A stretch of DNA of 64,000 nucleotides from Trichomonas vaginalis G3 (Eukaryota > Parabasalia > Trichomonadida > Trichomonadidae). The notes under the pieces were generated by a model. The model had not been told where the DNA came from and ran no database searches. It saw only the letters and a list, made by a program, of their open reading frames with translations. Position numbers and translations under genes: made by a program. Below are positions 50,436-59,595 of this stretch, piece by piece (within the stretch, counting starts at the first letter, position 1; every line of letters starts with the position of its first letter). The DNA is taken from assembly GCF_026262505.1 (NCBI RefSeq), contig NC_067204.1:14650522-14714521 (forward strand). The letters run 5' to 3'.

Positions 50436-50723
50436 CATTCTTGTTGTCAAAATGTCATGTTGTCATCATTTTTCAGAGAATTTAAATAACCGAGTGACAC
50501 ATAGTGACATAGTGACACCTTCAGTTCTTCAAAAATAATGAATTATTGAAGAACCTAAAAACATTAATGAGGAAGGCATTCATGAAGCATTATTGAAGAA
50601 CCTATGATGTTGTCAAAATGTCATGTTGTCATCATTTTTCAGAGAATTTAAATAACCGAGTGACACATAGTGACATAGTGACACCTTCAGTTCTTCAAAA
50701 ATAATGAATTATTGAAGAACCTA
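50436..50723 (-). repeat. Inverted repeat right of the helicase gene, with iterons
   Basis: Inverted copy of 47711-47985, again with two iteron units and complete palindromes (for example 50524-50554). Confidence 0.8.
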
Positions 50724-50732
50724 GTAGCAGTG

Positions 50733-50764
50733 AAATAAAATTTTGTTATCAGTTATTTTATCAT
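50733..50764. repeat. 32-bp direct repeat, right border of the cargo bay
   Basis: Identical to 46868-46899. It overlaps the 3' end of the 60-residue gene. Confidence 0.85.
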
Positions 50765-50935
50765 CGTTTTATTAAGTTCATCTTTAGTTAATAATTTGAA
50801 TGGATTCGCTAATGTTCCACCTTGAGTCACATCACCTGCCCTGGCTAATTGTGAAGAACCTGGGATAATTACTCCACGAAATGATTTCATTGGTATCATT
50901 AATTTAGAAATAGTTGGCTTAATTAATTTTGTCAT
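50753..50935 (-). CDS. Small Maverick protein (60 residues), element 2
   Basis: It is nearly the same as 25937-26119. Differences are few and conservative. The 3' end overlaps the right 32-bp direct repeat. Confidence 0.6.
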   Translation of the reverse strand: MTKLIKPTISKLMIPMKSFRGVIIPGSSQLARAGDVTQGGTLANPFKLLTKDELNKTMIK

Positions 50936-50961
50936 TTATGATAAAAATAAAATTACATAAT

Positions 50962-51114
50962 TTAAAATTTTTTCTTTCTCATTTTCTCATCCTGTTTTGG
51001 TTTCAGCAACTTTTCAAGTTGTTGTCTTGTCAGTAACTTGAATTTTAACTTTGGATCAAATATTGGGTTTCCATCTTTATCTCTTCCAATAACACCATAT
51101 GGTAGAATCTTCAT
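50962..51114 (-). CDS. Small Maverick protein (50 residues), element 2
   Basis: It is the counterpart of 26180-26314, with a longer basic end (KPKQDEKMRKKKF). The start ATG 51114 has the usual ATTTTAGTATAA leader. Confidence 0.55.
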   Translation of the reverse strand: MKILPYGVIGRDKDGNPIFDPKLKFKLLTRQQLEKLLKPKQDEKMRKKKF

Positions 51115-51164
51115 TTATACTAAAATAAAAATTTAAATTATGCCGTTCACTCTTTTGGAGCTCA

Positions 51165-51177
51165 GGACTTTCAGTCC
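51165..51177. repeat. Single micro-hairpin in a non-coding gap
   Basis: GGACTTTCAGTCC within an 18-bp insert (between GAGCTC and CTAAAG) that element 1 lacks at 26362-26370. Confidence 0.8.
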
Positions 51178-51209
51178 GTTCTAAAGTTTGTTTCACAAAC
51201 ATTGAGCGT

Positions 51210-52919
51210 TCATTGAACTCTATACCATGCGTAAACTGTCATGTAAGGTGGCATGTAGTCTTTACTTTGTCCCGTTGTTTGTGTATATCCTGAAACGAAA
51301 TGTGTATGGTTTCCTTCTCCCTGAGTGTCACTCCAGTAACAATTTATAGCAAACTTAACGTTATCTTTAACATCATATCCTTTACCTTTTGTCATTCCTG
51401 ACCAATCCCAATATCTATGCTTATGCCAACCCGCTTGAGATGTGCTTAAATCTATGTAGTGACTGTGTGCAGGTAAATTTTCACCTGTAATCGTTTTACT
51501 TCCACCCATTTCCTTTGAAGAGTTTGCACAATACAAAAACCTGTCGACTATTTGTTCCCATGCACCAACACCAAACATTGCTTGAGGACCTCTCGCATCC
51601 ATAGATGTATAAATAGAACCTACTGGGTTCATTAAATCGAACATATGAGATAATATAGGATTGTCTATTTTGAACTTAAAATATAGCGCAACTATTTCAG
51701 GTTTCTTTTGGTTTGTGTCAGAATATTTTTTATAATATAATCTTATGTTTTCAGGGTAGGTAAAATCTTGACTATAATATTTATTTTTGTCATCTATATA
51801 ATAATATACTATTCTCGTTTTTTCTATTGCATTATATCTTTTATATCTATAATAATCTAAATATAATGTTAACTTTTGTTCATCTACATGTGGTGTTCTC
51901 TCGTCATCTCCATAGTCATAATAATATGGTGCTGGAGCTAGGTGAGACAATGTCATATCTGTCATTTCATAAACTCTTAAATATTTCTTTTGTTCGTCTC
52001 CATATAAGTTTAAGTAACAGTTGTTGTCTAATGGAACTTTAACTTGTGTATCATCATTCTTTATATAGCTTACATACATTTCATTGTTATTTTTCGGAAT
52101 GAGTTTATACCGTATACCGTTTTTTAAGGAATGTACCATTTGCCATCTAAAATATTTATTTTCTTCATTGACGGAAAAGTCACCAACAATAGTTTCAATA
52201 TTTTCAGTTGTTCCTATCAAACTTTGGTATATTTCATTCACATATTCCTTATCTGCCTTCTTCTCTAACTCACTGTTGACATATTCCTTATCTGCTTTAA
52301 GGTCTAAACATCCTGAAACCCATCCTGTATCAGCTTTAGATTTTAAAATACTTGATGTCCATTCATGATACCATTCAACCCTTTCTTTAATTTCATTATC
52401 TTTTTCATTAACATATTCCTTATTTGCCTTCTTCATTAACTCACTAGCCACATATTCCTTATCTGCTTTCTTCATTAACTCACTGTTGACATATTCCTTA
52501 TTTGCCTTCTTCATTAACTCACTAGCCACATATTCCTTATCTGCTTTCTTCATTATGTCATTTAGGAAACCTTTTATGAATTCCTCATTTAAATTAAATC
52601 TTCCAATCTTCAAAACTTTAGGAAATGCATTTAATGCGTAATATCTTTGTTCTTCTGGTGGAATTGATGTTATATCATCCGTTATTCCTTTAATTTTTGA
52701 ATTCATAAATAAAATTTCTTTTATATTTGATATCACTGCACCACCTTTGCAAACGAATTCGAAATGGTCATTTTTCAATACTATCTCCAAATCTCCATAT
52801 TTCAACCTTTGTGTTTGTTCTGCCGTCTTTGAATTATATGCATATATGGCGTATGTAATGGTCTGAGGGACCTGGGTGCTTTGCGCCTTAAGTTGTTGTG
52901 GTTGCTGTTGTTTAATCAT
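51210..52919 (-). CDS. Fibre protein with phage tail-collar C-terminus, element 2
   Basis: It encodes 569 residues with the same layout as 26393-28291 but only six stalk repeats against twelve, and a net 11 extra residues near the start from an insertion with the hairpin GGTGCTTTGCGCC (52875-52887). The collar motifs GSIYTSMD, FGVGAWEQIVDRFL, LPAHSHYI and GNHTH are all kept. The C-terminal tip is more conserved than the middle (residues about 290-420). Confidence 0.8.
   Translation of the reverse strand: MIKQQQPQQLKAQSTQVPQTITYAIYAYNSKTAEQTQRLKYGDLEIVLKNDHFEFVCKGGAVISNIKEILFMNSKIKGITDDITSIPPEEQRYYALNAFPKVLKIGRFNLNEEFIKGFLNDIMKKADKEYVASELMKKANKEYVNSELMKKADKEYVASELMKKANKEYVNEKDNEIKERVEWYHEWTSSILKSKADTGWVSGCLDLKADKEYVNSELEKKADKEYVNEIYQSLIGTTENIETIVGDFSVNEENKYFRWQMVHSLKNGIRYKLIPKNNNEMYVSYIKNDDTQVKVPLDNNCYLNLYGDEQKKYLRVYEMTDMTLSHLAPAPYYYDYGDDERTPHVDEQKLTLYLDYYRYKRYNAIEKTRIVYYYIDDKNKYYSQDFTYPENIRLYYKKYSDTNQKKPEIVALYFKFKIDNPILSHMFDLMNPVGSIYTSMDARGPQAMFGVGAWEQIVDRFLYCANSSKEMGGSKTITGENLPAHSHYIDLSTSQAGWHKHRYWDWSGMTKGKGYDVKDNVKFAINCYWSDTQGEGNHTHFVSGYTQTTGQSKDYMPPYMTVYAWYRVQ
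52860..52895. repeat. Micro-hairpin insertion near the start of the fibre gene
   Basis: It contains GGTGCTTTGCGCC (52875-52887, one G-T pair) in a net 33-nt in-frame insertion absent at 28270. Confidence 0.65.
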
Positions 52920-52939
52920 TTATTATGATTTAAAAATAT

Positions 52940-53650
52940 TTAATCTGTTATCTCATCAGCTATTTTTTCTATTTGAAATTGCCATAATATTTCATTCATG
53001 AATTCTAAATCACAATCAAATAGGTCAGTTATTCTAAATTTAATATTTGATAAATCTTTTGAATGAAGAATAAATGAATTCCCGGATAATTGAAACGGAT
53101 ATGATAAAGAAAATGTGTTTAAGTTGATGGATAAAATGTTTTGTATTGATGGGTAAGAGTTAGGGTCTAATGTTTGATGTGAAAATCTCATTGGGGTATT
53201 AACTTTATCACATTTGATTAAAATGAAATTGGAACCAGTGTCAGAATACAAAACATCCCCAACATCTTTTTCAAAATTTAATATCCCCAACAATGAACGA
53301 AAATGAGGAGTACAAAATTTAATTTTCAGCGGGAATTTAATAAGGTTATTTATTTCATCAAGTTCAAAAAGTTTATCGGGTTTTGATTTAAAATTTTCTT
53401 CATACCATACGATAAATGATTCATTTAAATAACTTAAAATCGTGTTAATATCCCATTTCGTTATCACATTATTTATATACATATCATACGTTTTTTCACG
53501 GTCATCTTTAATAAATGATATATAATCTGAAGGGTCTAAAAGAATGGGATTAAATTTACCACTCACAGAAACGAGAGTAACATTATAAATTCCACTAACT
53601 GTTAAATTTAATTCACAGTTATTATTCGAAATAATATTGATAATTGACAT
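52940..53650 (-). CDS. Unknown Maverick protein (236 residues), element 2
   Basis: Intact counterpart of the broken 28317-29053. It is strand-rich with many Ser/Asn/Phe residues (ELNLTVSGIYNVTLVSVSGKF at the start) and resembles a virion protein in composition. No motif is recognised. It lies between the fibre and the divergent 159-residue gene. Confidence 0.6.
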   Translation of the reverse strand: MSIINIISNNNCELNLTVSGIYNVTLVSVSGKFNPILLDPSDYISFIKDDREKTYDMYINNVITKWDINTILSYLNESFIVWYEENFKSKPDKLFELDEINNLIKFPLKIKFCTPHFRSLLGILNFEKDVGDVLYSDTGSNFILIKCDKVNTPMRFSHQTLDPNSYPSIQNILSINLNTFSLSYPFQLSGNSFILHSKDLSNIKFRITDLFDCDLEFMNEILWQFQIEKIADEITD

Positions 53651-53669
53651 TTTTATTACAATTAAAAAT

Positions 53670-54149
53670 ATGGTAAAGCGTTATTTTCCAGTGATAAATA
53701 AAACTAGAATAAGATTACCTCAAGAATTCATAAATTCAACGAATAAGAAATTCATTCATGTTATAAATTTTAGTGTTTTCAGAAAATATGAGTCGATGTC
53801 ATATTCATCATCAGGTTATATTTCACTTCATTCAAATTTAGTTCAATCAAACCCATATAATGACCATTTCATAAGATTTTCAGATGGTATTAAAAATGTA
53901 ATTGATAGATTAAAATATGAACAGATTGACAATATCGAATTTTTGGAATTTTGGTTTAAATATCCTGATGGAAAAAAGATTGAAGTTAAAGATAAAGCTG
54001 ATACTATAACAAAAACAATTACAATGACCGATCCGGATAGTGGGGAACAAAAAGAAATAAAACAAACGATAGAAACTGGTGAAAGGTCAATTATTATTGA
54101 TTATGATTCAAAGGATTATTATTCGATAATGTTAATGCTTGAATATTAA
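53670..54149 (+). CDS. Unknown Maverick protein (159 residues), element 2
   Basis: Identical in protein sequence to 29076-29555, including the end IMLMLEY. The strong conservation suggests a core virion function; a penton role is possible. Confidence 0.6.
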   Translation: MVKRYFPVINKTRIRLPQEFINSTNKKFIHVINFSVFRKYESMSYSSSGYISLHSNLVQSNPYNDHFIRFSDGIKNVIDRLKYEQIDNIEFLEFWFKYPDGKKIEVKDKADTITKTITMTDPDSGEQKEIKQTIETGERSIIIDYDSKDYYSIMLMLEY

Positions 54150-54847
54150 ATAGCCTTAACAAAGAATTTTTCAAGTGATATTTTATATTCATCAACTATT
54201 TTATTGTATATGTTATTATAAGTTAAATGTAGTTCAGTTGTTGTTCCATTCTTTGATATCTTAATCGTGCTAATATCCTTTATAGGATTTATTTTTGCAA
54301 CTGTTCCGCAGCATGAAACCTCATCATCTATGAAAAATTGAATCTTAACGTCTGAATCTTGAACATCACAAAGAATGGCGATAATGTGAATTAATGATTC
54401 ATAAGGTAAAATAATTAAACCAGATTGATCAATTAAATTTATTATTGAATCGTAATTATCAGTTATTATATCACGGTAAATTTTCATTAATTCTGAATTA
54501 ATGTCTATTTTATATGGCGCATTGCGACTGGAATCGCAGATTCCTGGGTTCTCGATGTTTGATGAAAGAGGTGGGGGGTATGTTGGATAAGTGGGAATTT
54601 CAACAGGTTCTTTACCAGGTTCAGATAAAATGATTGGGTCTCCTTTCTCATGGTTTTCTTCATTCTCCTCATTCTTCGGTAAGTCACGAGTTAATAAATT
54701 TGGTTGAGTTGCTGACCTTGTTAATTCAGGACTAACATTAACTTTAACATTTTGAATAATTCGTGATTTATCATCATTTACGTTATAACCAACCGTAATC
54801 TCTGCTTTTGCGTTTGTGTTCTTTTGACTTGTGAAACGTCTTCTCAT
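54146..54847 (-). CDS. Unknown Maverick protein (233 residues), element 2
   Basis: A basic start (MRRRFTSQKNTNAKAEITVGYNV), then a variable Pro/Glu linker, then a conserved C-terminal domain (SLIHIIAILCDVQDSDVKIQFFIDDE and later LEKFFVKAI). The linker carries a palindrome-rich insert (54518-54544) absent from element 1. The stop overlaps the convergent gene. Confidence 0.6.
   Translation of the reverse strand: MRRRFTSQKNTNAKAEITVGYNVNDDKSRIIQNVKVNVSPELTRSATQPNLLTRDLPKNEENEENHEKGDPIILSEPGKEPVEIPTYPTYPPPLSSNIENPGICDSSRNAPYKIDINSELMKIYRDIITDNYDSIINLIDQSGLIILPYESLIHIIAILCDVQDSDVKIQFFIDDEVSCCGTVAKINPIKDISTIKISKNGTTTELHLTYNNIYNKIVDEYKISLEKFFVKAI
54518..54544. repeat. Micro-hairpin insertion in the linker of the 233-residue gene
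   Basis: CGCATTGCG (54518-54526) and GGAATCGCAGATTCC (54530-54544). The element 1 copy at 29918-29945 lacks it. Confidence 0.7.
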
Positions 54848-54930
54848 TTATAATTGAATAAAAAAAGAAAAATATATTTAAAGTTTTATTTAGTTGTTAC
54901 GGTAATATCCCAAGGTTCATCCTAGTTTGC

Positions 54931-55830
54931 TTATACTTTCTTTGTAACTGCACCAATTATGTTATCGATAATGATTTGAGTTTCTTCCAGTCTTATTTTA
55001 TCATTTACAATATCTTTAATCATTTCATTACATGCATTCTTAAAACCATCTGATTTTTCTAATTTACGTCTATCACTTTCTTTAATTAAATCAAAGTTAT
55101 AACCTCGTTGAGAATAAAGTGGTTTCTTTATCAATTCCTTGAACGCTTCTGAAAGTGAAGATGAAGAAATTCTTGCCACTTGAATTGGTTTAAATTCTGC
55201 TTTCATTGCTTCTTTCTGTTCATTGAACACTGGATCGAATAAAGCAACTTTAAAGAATTTCTTAGCTGAAATTTCGGGTCTAATATTTGCATATTGACCA
55301 TCAAACTGGTTAGAATATCGTGGTAATCCATCCGGTCCCTCTTCAATAGCATTGAATTCTTCATTGAAATAAGAATATGGATTACCACGATATGAATTAA
55401 TTGGACCATTTTCACCTTCTCTAATGTATTGTTTAACAGCTTTTCCATTTTCATCAAATTGCATAGGATAACGTTCATTATATGCTTTACGTTTAGGATA
55501 ATCAGATACAGTTAATTTATAACCATTTATGACTTTAATATTACCTTGACCATCAGTAACGAAAACTTCATTTATACCATCAGGTTTTCCATTTGGACCC
55601 GTAATGTCTGCTTCGTGTGCTTCCCAATTTGGACCATGACGTTTGGCATATGCTTGAGCTTCTGGTAATGTTAAAACATTTCTCATTTGTTTAACATCTT
55701 TTTGAAGACCAGCAACAATATGAACTAATTCTTTCATTCCATCAGGAACTTTCATAGTTCTATTATATGCACCCTTTTTGTTTGTTCCTTGTTTTAATGG
55801 AACCTGTAGAAGATTTGCTATTTCTGTCAT
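54931..55830 (-). CDS. Unknown Maverick structural-type protein (299 residues), element 2
   Basis: Intact relative of 30241-31139. The first 200 residues agree closely ([38 protein letters not shown]). The last 90 diverge ([21 protein letters not shown] against [20 protein letters not shown]) while keeping KPLYxQRG, a sign of recombination between variants. Confidence 0.65.
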   Translation of the reverse strand: MTEIANLLQVPLKQGTNKKGAYNRTMKVPDGMKELVHIVAGLQKDVKQMRNVLTLPEAQAYAKRHGPNWEAHEADITGPNGKPDGINEVFVTDGQGNIKVINGYKLTVSDYPKRKAYNERYPMQFDENGKAVKQYIREGENGPINSYRGNPYSYFNEEFNAIEEGPDGLPRYSNQFDGQYANIRPEISAKKFFKVALFDPVFNEQKEAMKAEFKPIQVARISSSSLSEAFKELIKKPLYSQRGYNFDLIKESDRRKLEKSDGFKNACNEMIKDIVNDKIRLEETQIIIDNIIGAVTKKV

Positions 55831-55870
55831 GTTTAATTATAAATAAAAAATAAAAATTAATTATAAAAAG

Positions 55871-56694
55871 TTAATCAAATTTAACACCTCCTTTATTTAA
55901 ATCAACTATTATTTTTCCATGTTCACCTAATTGCTGATATTGTGTGTAAAGTTCATTAATGCTCATTGGTAAATTCACTTGATAAAGCATAACGTTCAAC
56001 TGTTGACGACTAAAACCACTGAAAATGAAAAGGGTGGACAGGTTTGATTTAATGTTTGTGCTTAATGCTTTAAAGTATTGAACAGCCATAAAGAATGAAC
56101 ATTGAATATGTCGACATTGAGTTAATAATTGATTAAAATATGATTTCTCATTAGTTATTAGTTTTGATTTCACGCATCATCTAGAAAAATTAGTGAATGC
56201 AAAAATTCTTTATCAAAATTTGAAATAGAAAGTGTTTCAAATAATTCATCCCGTTGTTTATCAATAATTTTATCCTCTAATCCTTGCTTCTTGATTGTAT
56301 TATATAATTCTTTATACATTAAAAAGTTTTTTAAATAATCTTCTGCTTCTTCTTGTGATAAATAAATAATTGGAATTTTGATTAAATGCTTTAAAGATTC
56401 AAATGTATCATCTGAAGGTGAACCTGAACGGTTGATATAAATTAACACATGTGAATGGGGGAGTGTTAGCAATAATGATAATTTGTTTTAATATCGTTAA
56501 TGTTTTACCTTTATTTTGTTTACCAATTGCTGCAGTGATTGAATTTAAGTAACATTCAGAATATGGAATTTTCATTAATTTTTCCTTAGATAGAGCATTT
56601 CTATTATCACTCAATGCTTCATTAATCATATCATCTACATATGTATTATATACTCCGCTAATTCTTCATAAGGGGTGGATGAATTTAAATCCAT
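55871..56694 (-). pseudogene. Packaging ATPase, element 2, frameshifted
   Basis: It starts at ATG 56694. Losses relative to element 1 occur near 56655, 56455 and 56173. Walker A GKQNKGKT and the Walker B segment survive in different frames. The 3' end, broken in element 1, is intact here (residues FSGFSRQQLNVMLYQVNL onward), so the two copies complement each other's reading. Confidence 0.85.
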
Positions 56695-56718
56695 TTAATC
56701 AAAAATAAATTTATAATT

Positions 56719-58359
56719 TTAAACATTTCTATTCATCAATATTTCATCATATGAACTTCTATACTGTGGTGGTGTACCTGTTGGATGATATTTCAAACCT
56801 TCATCCGGTGTCCATGTCCAATATGTAGTCCTAGTAAACCAAACCTGAGGAGGATTTGTCACCTTTGAACAGTAAGTGTCATTTTCACCCTGAATGATTG
56901 GATAAGCTTTCACTTGTACTGTAACTTGTGAGTTGAAAGTTTCTAATCCATCAAAGAATATACCCGCTCCATCACGTTGAACTGGAATAGTGCATAAGAA
57001 TGAAGTTTGGTCTTTCCATGTTCTAGCTAATGGCGTGCCATCATCTGCATTCAGTGGTCTAGTTAATGAGTCCTCGTATTCTTCTGTGCATTCGTTCACT
57101 CCATCTAAATCAGAAGCTTGAAGCATACGTGTAAAGAATATGTCACCCACTGTGGTCATCGCTTGATCGGGGAAGTTTCTGGAATCTATAGTGACCTGAA
57201 GACCTCGAAGCATTGGATTTTCCAAAACTGTTCTTTGCATTGCATTCTTCGGAAATGTTAACACAACATCTGTAACATTATGAAGAGCGTATGAGAAATC
57301 AGAGCTAATACCTTCAGGAGTGATGCATCCTCCATTTAGTGAACGAACGTCAATATGTTGAGCTGGAATCATGAATGGATCTTCCTTACTGAATAAACGT
57401 GGTATTGTTTTAACTGATTCTTCAATTAAACCGTATCCTGGTGTAATGCATTTATCCTCTAAAACTTCCATCTTTGTGCATGAAATAATAACGTCATCAA
57501 CTGTTGCGTCAGCAGATGTAGCGGCTAAGCTTGTAATTAATTTGGCAGGAAGTCCGATTTGTTGGAATTTGCGATCATATTTATAAACATGATTCATAAT
57601 CTTTTCATAATTTTCATCAGTTATCTTTTCATAAACGTAATTTTGTAAATCAGCAACTCTTAACGGGTCAACCTGACAAAATACTAAAGTATCCCTGAAA
57701 ACATAATATTTAAGAATGATATCACCAAATGATTTAGGATAATCATCGAACGCCTGAAATGCTAACAAATCATTTACCGGAATAATCATATCAAAAGTGA
57801 CATCAACTTCTTCATTTGCTTTCTTGAAAACTTCTGAAGGGTCAATATATTTACCACATACTGAGTTATCATATTTTTGAACATTATTATATAACGAATG
57901 AACAAACTTTTTAACTTTCCTTTCTGATTTTGGTTTATATGTTGCAAATGCGAAAGATTCACGGGCGCAATCCATCTGAAGATAACCGGCATCACCTCTT
58001 TCGGTTTCTACTTCTAATTGTTTAAAGCTTTGATTTGATGATTTGTAACCAACGAATAAACGCATGCATTTAAAAGCGGCATCACATGTGAAAGCTTTAT
58101 TTGAAACTAGAGTTGCTTTAACTTTGCGTTTAATATATGTGTCACCTAACTGGTTCACATCATGAGCTGGATTTGTAATTCTTAAATGAGTTTGTTTATC
58201 ATCAAAATATGGAGTATCAGAGTCATAGCATGAACTTTCAAGTTCTCTATAATATCTTCTACCGTCATTCTTTGCAAATATTTCATTTATCTTTTCGAAT
58301 GAATGAAACACATTTCCATTAATCGGTTTGGTGTTTGGCACCAAATAGTTAGTCGTCAT
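56719..58359 (-). CDS. Major capsid protein (double jelly-roll type), element 2
   Basis: It encodes 546 residues, differing from element 1 at fewer than a dozen positions (for example VDD for VED, NADDG for NDDNG). Intact in both copies while polymerase and ATPase are broken. Confidence 0.75.
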   Translation of the reverse strand: MTTNYLVPNTKPINGNVFHSFEKINEIFAKNDGRRYYRELESSCYDSDTPYFDDKQTHLRITNPAHDVNQLGDTYIKRKVKATLVSNKAFTCDAAFKCMRLFVGYKSSNQSFKQLEVETERGDAGYLQMDCARESFAFATYKPKSERKVKKFVHSLYNNVQKYDNSVCGKYIDPSEVFKKANEEVDVTFDMIIPVNDLLAFQAFDDYPKSFGDIILKYYVFRDTLVFCQVDPLRVADLQNYVYEKITDENYEKIMNHVYKYDRKFQQIGLPAKLITSLAATSADATVDDVIISCTKMEVLEDKCITPGYGLIEESVKTIPRLFSKEDPFMIPAQHIDVRSLNGGCITPEGISSDFSYALHNVTDVVLTFPKNAMQRTVLENPMLRGLQVTIDSRNFPDQAMTTVGDIFFTRMLQASDLDGVNECTEEYEDSLTRPLNADDGTPLARTWKDQTSFLCTIPVQRDGAGIFFDGLETFNSQVTVQVKAYPIIQGENDTYCSKVTNPPQVWFTRTTYWTWTPDEGLKYHPTGTPPQYRSSYDEILMNRNV

Positions 58360-58426
58360 TTATTATTAAATAAAAAATCAAAATTAAAATGAAAATGAAT
58401 TTTTAATTTTAATGAAATAATCAACT

Positions 58427-58642
58427 ATGGCGGCAGGATTCTTTAAAAAATTATGGGATAGAGTAAAAAGAGGAGCGAGTAAAGTTTGGGAAACAATGAA
58501 AAAAGGAGCAAATTGGATATTTAAGAATAAAGAAGCAATTAGTGACGTTGCTGAATCAATAACACCAAAAGCTGCCCCAATAAGAGAAATATTAAATAAA
58601 GGAGAAAAAGTTTATCAAAGACTTCAACCGATACTAAGATAA
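58427..58642 (+). CDS. Small amphipathic basic protein (71 residues), element 2
   Basis: It starts MAAGFFKKLWDRVKRGASKV and ends QRLQPILR as in element 1, with several substitutions and one extra codon between. It converges on the gene at 58664. Confidence 0.6.
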   Translation: MAAGFFKKLWDRVKRGASKVWETMKKGANWIFKNKEAISDVAESITPKAAPIREILNKGEKVYQRLQPILR

Positions 58643-58663
58643 AAATAATATTTATTTTTTCCA

Positions 58664-58900
58664 CTATCTACCTCCTATTTTATTAAGTATTCCTTCAGCA
58701 ATTCCACCAACTGCGTTACCTGCTTGTGCTCCCATCGCCGGATTACCTGCTTTAGCACCTAATACTCCACCTATGATAGTTCCTGCCGTTTTCGCTACTG
58801 GTGCCAAAAAGTTTGCAACAGGTTTAATAACCTTTTTATAAACCCAACCCGCAGCTTTCTTAATTCCATCCCATAATTTTTTAAAGAATCCTGCTGCCAT
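58664..58900 (-). CDS. Small amphipathic Gly/Ala-rich protein (78 residues), element 2
   Basis: It has the same MAAGFFKKLW start and Gly/Ala core as 33974-34210, with seven substitutions, mostly in the first 25 residues (DGIKKAAGWVYKKVIK). Confidence 0.6.
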   Translation of the reverse strand: MAAGFFKKLWDGIKKAAGWVYKKVIKPVANFLAPVAKTAGTIIGGVLGAKAGNPAMGAQAGNAVGGIAEGILNKIGGR

Positions 58901-58966
58901 TTCTGATTTAATATTAATAAAAAAATATATTTCATCACTTATATTCTAATTTTTATTTAATGATAA

Positions 58967-59335
58967 ATGAAACCGATTTTTAAAATAAATGAAACAGAGG
59001 AGGAAGAAATAAATGAAAGTGAAAATGTTCAACAAAAAATAAACGTTGTTAAACCAATTACTGAAATAAAAATTTTTTCATCTGTTGAAGAATTTAATGA
59101 CTATTATGCTAATAATAAAAAATTATTTGAAGAATTGACAACATGTAAATTGAATAAAATGTTTAAAGTTGATGGATTCAAAATTTCAAAAATAAAAGGA
59201 GTGGTTAGTTTGAAATCTATTCCTCAATCAAGAATCACCTCATTAATGAAAATAGATGATTTAACAAAAAGAATAGAAATTATTGAAGAAAGAATGAATC
59301 AAATAATTGATTTCATAAATTCAAATAATCATTAG
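58967..59335 (+). CDS. Unknown Maverick protein with C-terminal coiled coil, element 2
   Basis: It encodes 122 residues, the uninterrupted form of 34278-34673 (KMFKVDGFKISK without the nine-residue insertion). Confidence 0.6.
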   Translation: MKPIFKINETEEEEINESENVQQKINVVKPITEIKIFSSVEEFNDYYANNKKLFEELTTCKLNKMFKVDGFKISKIKGVVSLKSIPQSRITSLMKIDDLTKRIEIIEERMNQIIDFINSNNH

Positions 59336-59385
59336 TTTCTAATTTCTTTTTCTCATTTATTTTACTCATTTACGGTTTCATTGAT

Positions 59386-59467
59386 TCCATTCAAGATTTA
59401 AACAATGTTTAATTAATCACGGAATATCTGTCATCATCTATATATAGCTTCTTTTAAAATTAATGTT
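59386..59467 (-). repeat. Relic of family-1 TIR inside element 2
   Basis: It matches 35790-35865 of element 1: the start of the TIR gene (RC of ATCTGTCATCATCTATATAT and upstream codons for IPRLIKHCLN) and the adjoining leader, with the deletion of an AT-rich stretch. It lies inside the family-2 TIR, so element 2 once had a family-1 end. Confidence 0.8.
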
Positions 59468-59595
59468 ATTATGTATGGGCTGAGTGTAAATGTCTTACGA
59501 TTTTGTATCATTTTTAAATCTTGATTTATTCAAAAACGTAAGAATAAAAACCGTATGAATCATACATTTTTTACTTCATATGTTAAAAAAATGAT

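Larger units (their letters stand above)
46900..50732. mobile_element. Cargo module with KilA-N and primase-helicase genes
   Basis: It is present only in element 2, between 32-bp direct repeats. It contains a KilA-N gene, relics of a second helicase and KilA-N copy, and a primase-SF3 helicase enclosed by inverted repeats of about 275 bp. Element 1 has a 0.7-kb degenerate sequence here with a related palindrome, as if a similar module had been lost. It could be a nested replicon or a replaceable replication cassette. Confidence 0.7.
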
